A DNA stretch of 64,000 bases from JAJYLM01 sp964547905 (GTDB lineage Bacteria; JAMCPX01). Of this stretch, positions 62,170 to 64,000 are shown one piece after another. The notes beneath the pieces are model-generated. The model ran no database searches, was not told the origin of the DNA, and saw only the letters and a program-made list of their open reading frames with translations. The position numbers and the translations under genes were made by a program. The stretch is taken from contig CAZJPN010000050.1 of the NCBI GenBank assembly GCA_964547905.1, positions 1-64,000 of the forward strand, written 5' to 3'. Within the stretch, counting starts at the first letter, position 1. Each line of letters opens with the position of its first letter.

Positions 62170-64000
62170 TTAAGCATCCGCCCATGTCTTGCCGAAACTT
62201 ATGGATACTTTAAGAGGAACGAGCAGCTTCATCGCATCTTCCATCTGCTCTTTTAAAGCCACTGAAAATGCTTCGACCTGTTCATCCTTGATCTCAAATA
62301 ATAGCTCGTCATGTATCTGAAGGATCATTCTTGTGTCAAACCCTTTTCTTTTTATCATGTTGTCAACCCTGAGCATTGCCACCTTTATCAGATCAGCGGC
62401 ACTGCCCTGCACAGGGGTGTTGATGGCTATACGCTGATAAGCCGGGTTATCAAGCGTTTTAGGAATATACCTGCGTCTGCCGAGGATCGTACCGACATAC
62501 CCTGTCTGCCGTACACCGTTCAGTATATCATCTATATAAGCCCTTACGCCCTTGTATTCGTTAAAATACGCATCTATGATAACCTGCGACTGGTCGGGTG
62601 ATATATTGAGCTGTTTTGACAGCCCGTAAGCAGACATGCCGTACATAATGCCGAAGTTTACGACCTTAGCTGTGTTCCTCATCTGCGAAGTAATATCCGG
62701 TACCGGTACCTGAAATATGCTTGATGCAGTTGTGGTATGGATATCCTGATCATGCATAAATGCATCGATCAACACTTCATCCGATGAAAGGTGTGCCATG
62801 ATCCTGAGTTCGATCTGAGAATAATCAGCACTCAATATAGAATAACCTTCATCAGCTATAAACGCCTTCCTTATCATCTTACCATACTCATCCTTGATAG
62901 GGACATTCTGGAGATTTGGTTCGCTGCTTGAAAGCCTGCCTGTAGCAGTGCCTGTTTGTATAAAATGGGTATGTATTCTGTGTGTATGCGGATTCACGTA
63001 TTCAGGTAATACATCTATAAAGCTGTTTTTAAGCTTTGACAGGTTGCGGTGTTCAAGCAGGTAATTGATAAACGGATGTTTGTCCTTTAGCTCGTTTAAC
63101 ACCTCATTATCCGTAGAATAACCGGTTTTTGTCTTTTTTACAGGAGACAGTTTGAGCTCTTCAAACAGGATAGCAGCTATCTGCTTTGGCGAATCCGGAT
63201 TAAAAGAGCTTGCTGTATATGACCGCATACCGCCCATAAGACTATCAAGCTGTTTTTTAAATCGCTCTGACAGCTCTTTCAGATATAGATAGTCAACCTT
63301 TATCCCTGTATACTCCATCCTTGCAAGGACTGCTGATAGCGGCATCTCTATCTTGTAGAATAACGGCTCTAAGGCATCATCCTTCAGCCGCTGTGTGTAA
63401 AGTTCTGCAAGCCTTTTTAACTGTAAAGCACATTTTATCAGATAAGCAGCCCTGCCCTGCCATGCTTGCTTATTATTATTGAGCATATGAGGAGGTTCAA
63501 GCCGTTCAAACAGTTCAAGCGGTTCAGGCGGTTTAAACGGTTGCAACGGTTTAAACTGTTCCAACGGTGCGGGCGGTATTTGCTCTCCGAATTCGGATAA
63601 TGATAAAGACTCTATAGAATAGCTTTTTGCTTCAGGATTGCAAAGGTATGCAGCCAGCTCCACGGAAAACAGTTTTGCATTTACATTAATATTATTTTCC
63701 ATGCACAATTTATAAACAGCCTTTGCATCATGCACAATCACTCCCGTATCATAAGAAAGCACTGTCTTTATGACATCTATAGCCATTGGAATGGTGGAAC
63801 CGTTTAAACGGTTGGAACTGTTTGAACTGTTTAAATAGTACGCTCTGTCGGCATGGATGACCATTTCATTGTTTACAAAGAATAAAGAGATCTCTTCTGC
63901 ACGCCGTATTACATCTTCGATATCTTTAATATTTTTTATCTCTGTATAATCAGATTCTTCATTTGATACCTCTGGTTTGCCGAGCTTATCTATAAGCTTA
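62170..64000 (-). CDS. polA: DNA polymerase I, C-terminal part (5' end outside the window)
   Basis: The frame stays open to the right edge; about 610 residues are seen. The polymerase domain is complete: motif A SADYSQIELRIMAHLS, motif B RNTAKVVNFGIMYGMSAYGL, and motif C QIHDELLFE, ending KVSISFGKTWADA. The region before it aligns with the 3'-5' exonuclease fold but lacks catalytic acids: FFVNN stands where DTET is expected, and LFSVELAAYL replaces the usual FDTMLAAYL. Proofreading is therefore probably lost, as in Bacillus PolI. Two Pro/Leu/Phe- or Ser/Asn-rich inserts are encoded by GTTTAAAC repeats. The 5' nuclease domain is not in view. Confidence 0.95.
   Translation of the reverse strand, partial: KLIDKLGKPEVSNEESDYTEIKNIKDIEDVIRRAEEISLFFVNNEMVIHADRAYYLNSSNSSNRLNGSTIPMAIDVIKTVLSYDTGVIVHDAKAVYKLCMENNINVNAKLFSVELAAYLCNPEAKSYSIESLSLSEFGEQIPPAPLEQFKPLQPFKPPEPLELFERLEPPHMLNNNKQAWQGRAAYLIKCALQLKRLAELYTQRLKDDALEPLFYKIEMPLSAVLARMEYTGIKVDYLYLKELSERFKKQLDSLMGGMRSYTASSFNPDSPKQIAAILFEELKLSPVKKTKTGYSTDNEVLNELKDKHPFINYLLEHRNLSKLKNSFIDVLPEYVNPHTHRIHTHFIQTGTATGRLSSSEPNLQNVPIKDEYGKMIRKAFIADEGYSILSADYSQIELRIMAHLSSDEVLIDAFMHDQDIHTTTASSIFQVPVPDITSQMRNTAKVVNFGIMYGMSAYGLSKQLNISPDQSQVIIDAYFNEYKGVRAYIDDILNGVRQTGYVGTILGRRRYIPKTLDNPAYQRIAINTPVQGSAADLIKVAMLRVDNMIKRKGFDTRMILQIHDELLFEIKDEQVEAFSVALKEQMEDAMKLLVPLKVSISFGKTWADA
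63489..63575. repeat. GTTTAAAC-type repeat inserted in polA (first block)
   Basis: Alternating GTTCAAGC, GTTCAAAC, GGTTTAAACGG, GGTTTAAACTGTTCC units over about 87 bases in frame with polA. They encode a Pro/Leu/Phe-rich stretch (EQFKPLQPFKPPEPLELFE). Relatives lie at 23496-23525. Confidence 0.75.
63797..63838. repeat. GTTTAAAC-type repeat inserted in polA (second block)
   Basis: ACCGTTTAAACGGTTGGAACTGTTTGAACTGTTTAAATAGT, in frame with polA, encodes the YYLNSSNSSNRLNGST stretch. AACTGTTTAAATAGT is identical to the copy downstream of hemL. Confidence 0.75.

Noticed and set aside
63489..63575. Regular GTTTAAAC-type units, considered as a CRISPR array
   Set aside because: Units are irregular and a few bases apart, there are no spacers, and the stretch is in frame with polA.

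Overview
The window looks like a chromosome segment of a Gram-negative, AT-rich bacterium. It encodes outer-membrane beta-barrels, an Omp85/TamB pair, several lipoproteins and a C5-pathway heme operon. No single gene names the organism. The mix of leuABCD, hemA-hemC-cobA/hemD, Big_5 surface proteins, a CFI-box C-terminus, a DUF4388/J-domain protein and many dispersed palindromes is common in Desulfobacterota (deltaproteobacteria) and related environmental lineages. That placement is an inference. The region is mostly housekeeping; no prophage, integrase, CRISPR array or large island is visible.

Layout. 1-7.2 kb: the end of an unidentified gene, a COG3178 sugar-kinase-like gene, a large Big_5 exported protein, tRNA-Glu and tRNA-Lys, and two lipoproteins. 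7.2-12.5 kb: lepB, a wrecked REP-associated transposase, lepA, a DUF559 nuclease-like gene, truA, a small barrel protein and a GIY-YIG gene. 12.5-22.1 kb: a beta-propeller/FN3/CFI-box surface protein, then a biosynthetic run read leftward (psd-pssA-leuA-leuC-leuD-leuB-asd). 22.2-33.1 kb: hemL on the plus strand; an ArsA/GET3-like ATPase, a small helical protein, a J-domain/TPR protein and def; then a siroheme/heme operon (OMP-sirC-ccsA-hemA-hemC-cobA/hemD). 33.1-38.4 kb: a 98-bp inverted-repeat element, a decayed MalT/SARP-like regulator and a MarR-controlled ABC-2 exporter. 38.4-41.2 kb: an IF-2B-family gene and an acyl-CoA dehydrogenase under a perfect FadR-like palindrome. 41.3-49.9 kb: an envelope operon yacG-tamB-Omp85 (about seven POTRA domains)-SurA-like-rimK. 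50-54.8 kb: a response regulator, an SDR epimerase with an acyltransferase, tRNA-Phe and a second acyl-CoA dehydrogenase. 55-60.4 kb (plus): ctpA-ftsB-GGDEF-pdxJ-CMP-kinase-like/BON. 60.4-64 kb: a DHA2 MFS pump with its own operator, and polA running off the right edge.

A second layer runs through the window: at least seven families of short palindromic repeats lie between genes, and several have entered coding sequence. They contribute inserts in polA and truA and C-terminal tails in the DUF559, GIY-YIG and CFI-box proteins. A roughly 20-bp motif related to TTAACCCGAAAAATGCA recurs at gene ends. The best candidate for an undescribed functional system is the GET3-like ATPase / helical protein / J-domain-TPR / deformylase operon at 23.6-27.2 kb. 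It groups a tail-anchor-type targeting ATPase, an HSP20-like domain and a TPR co-chaperone with an N-terminal processing enzyme.
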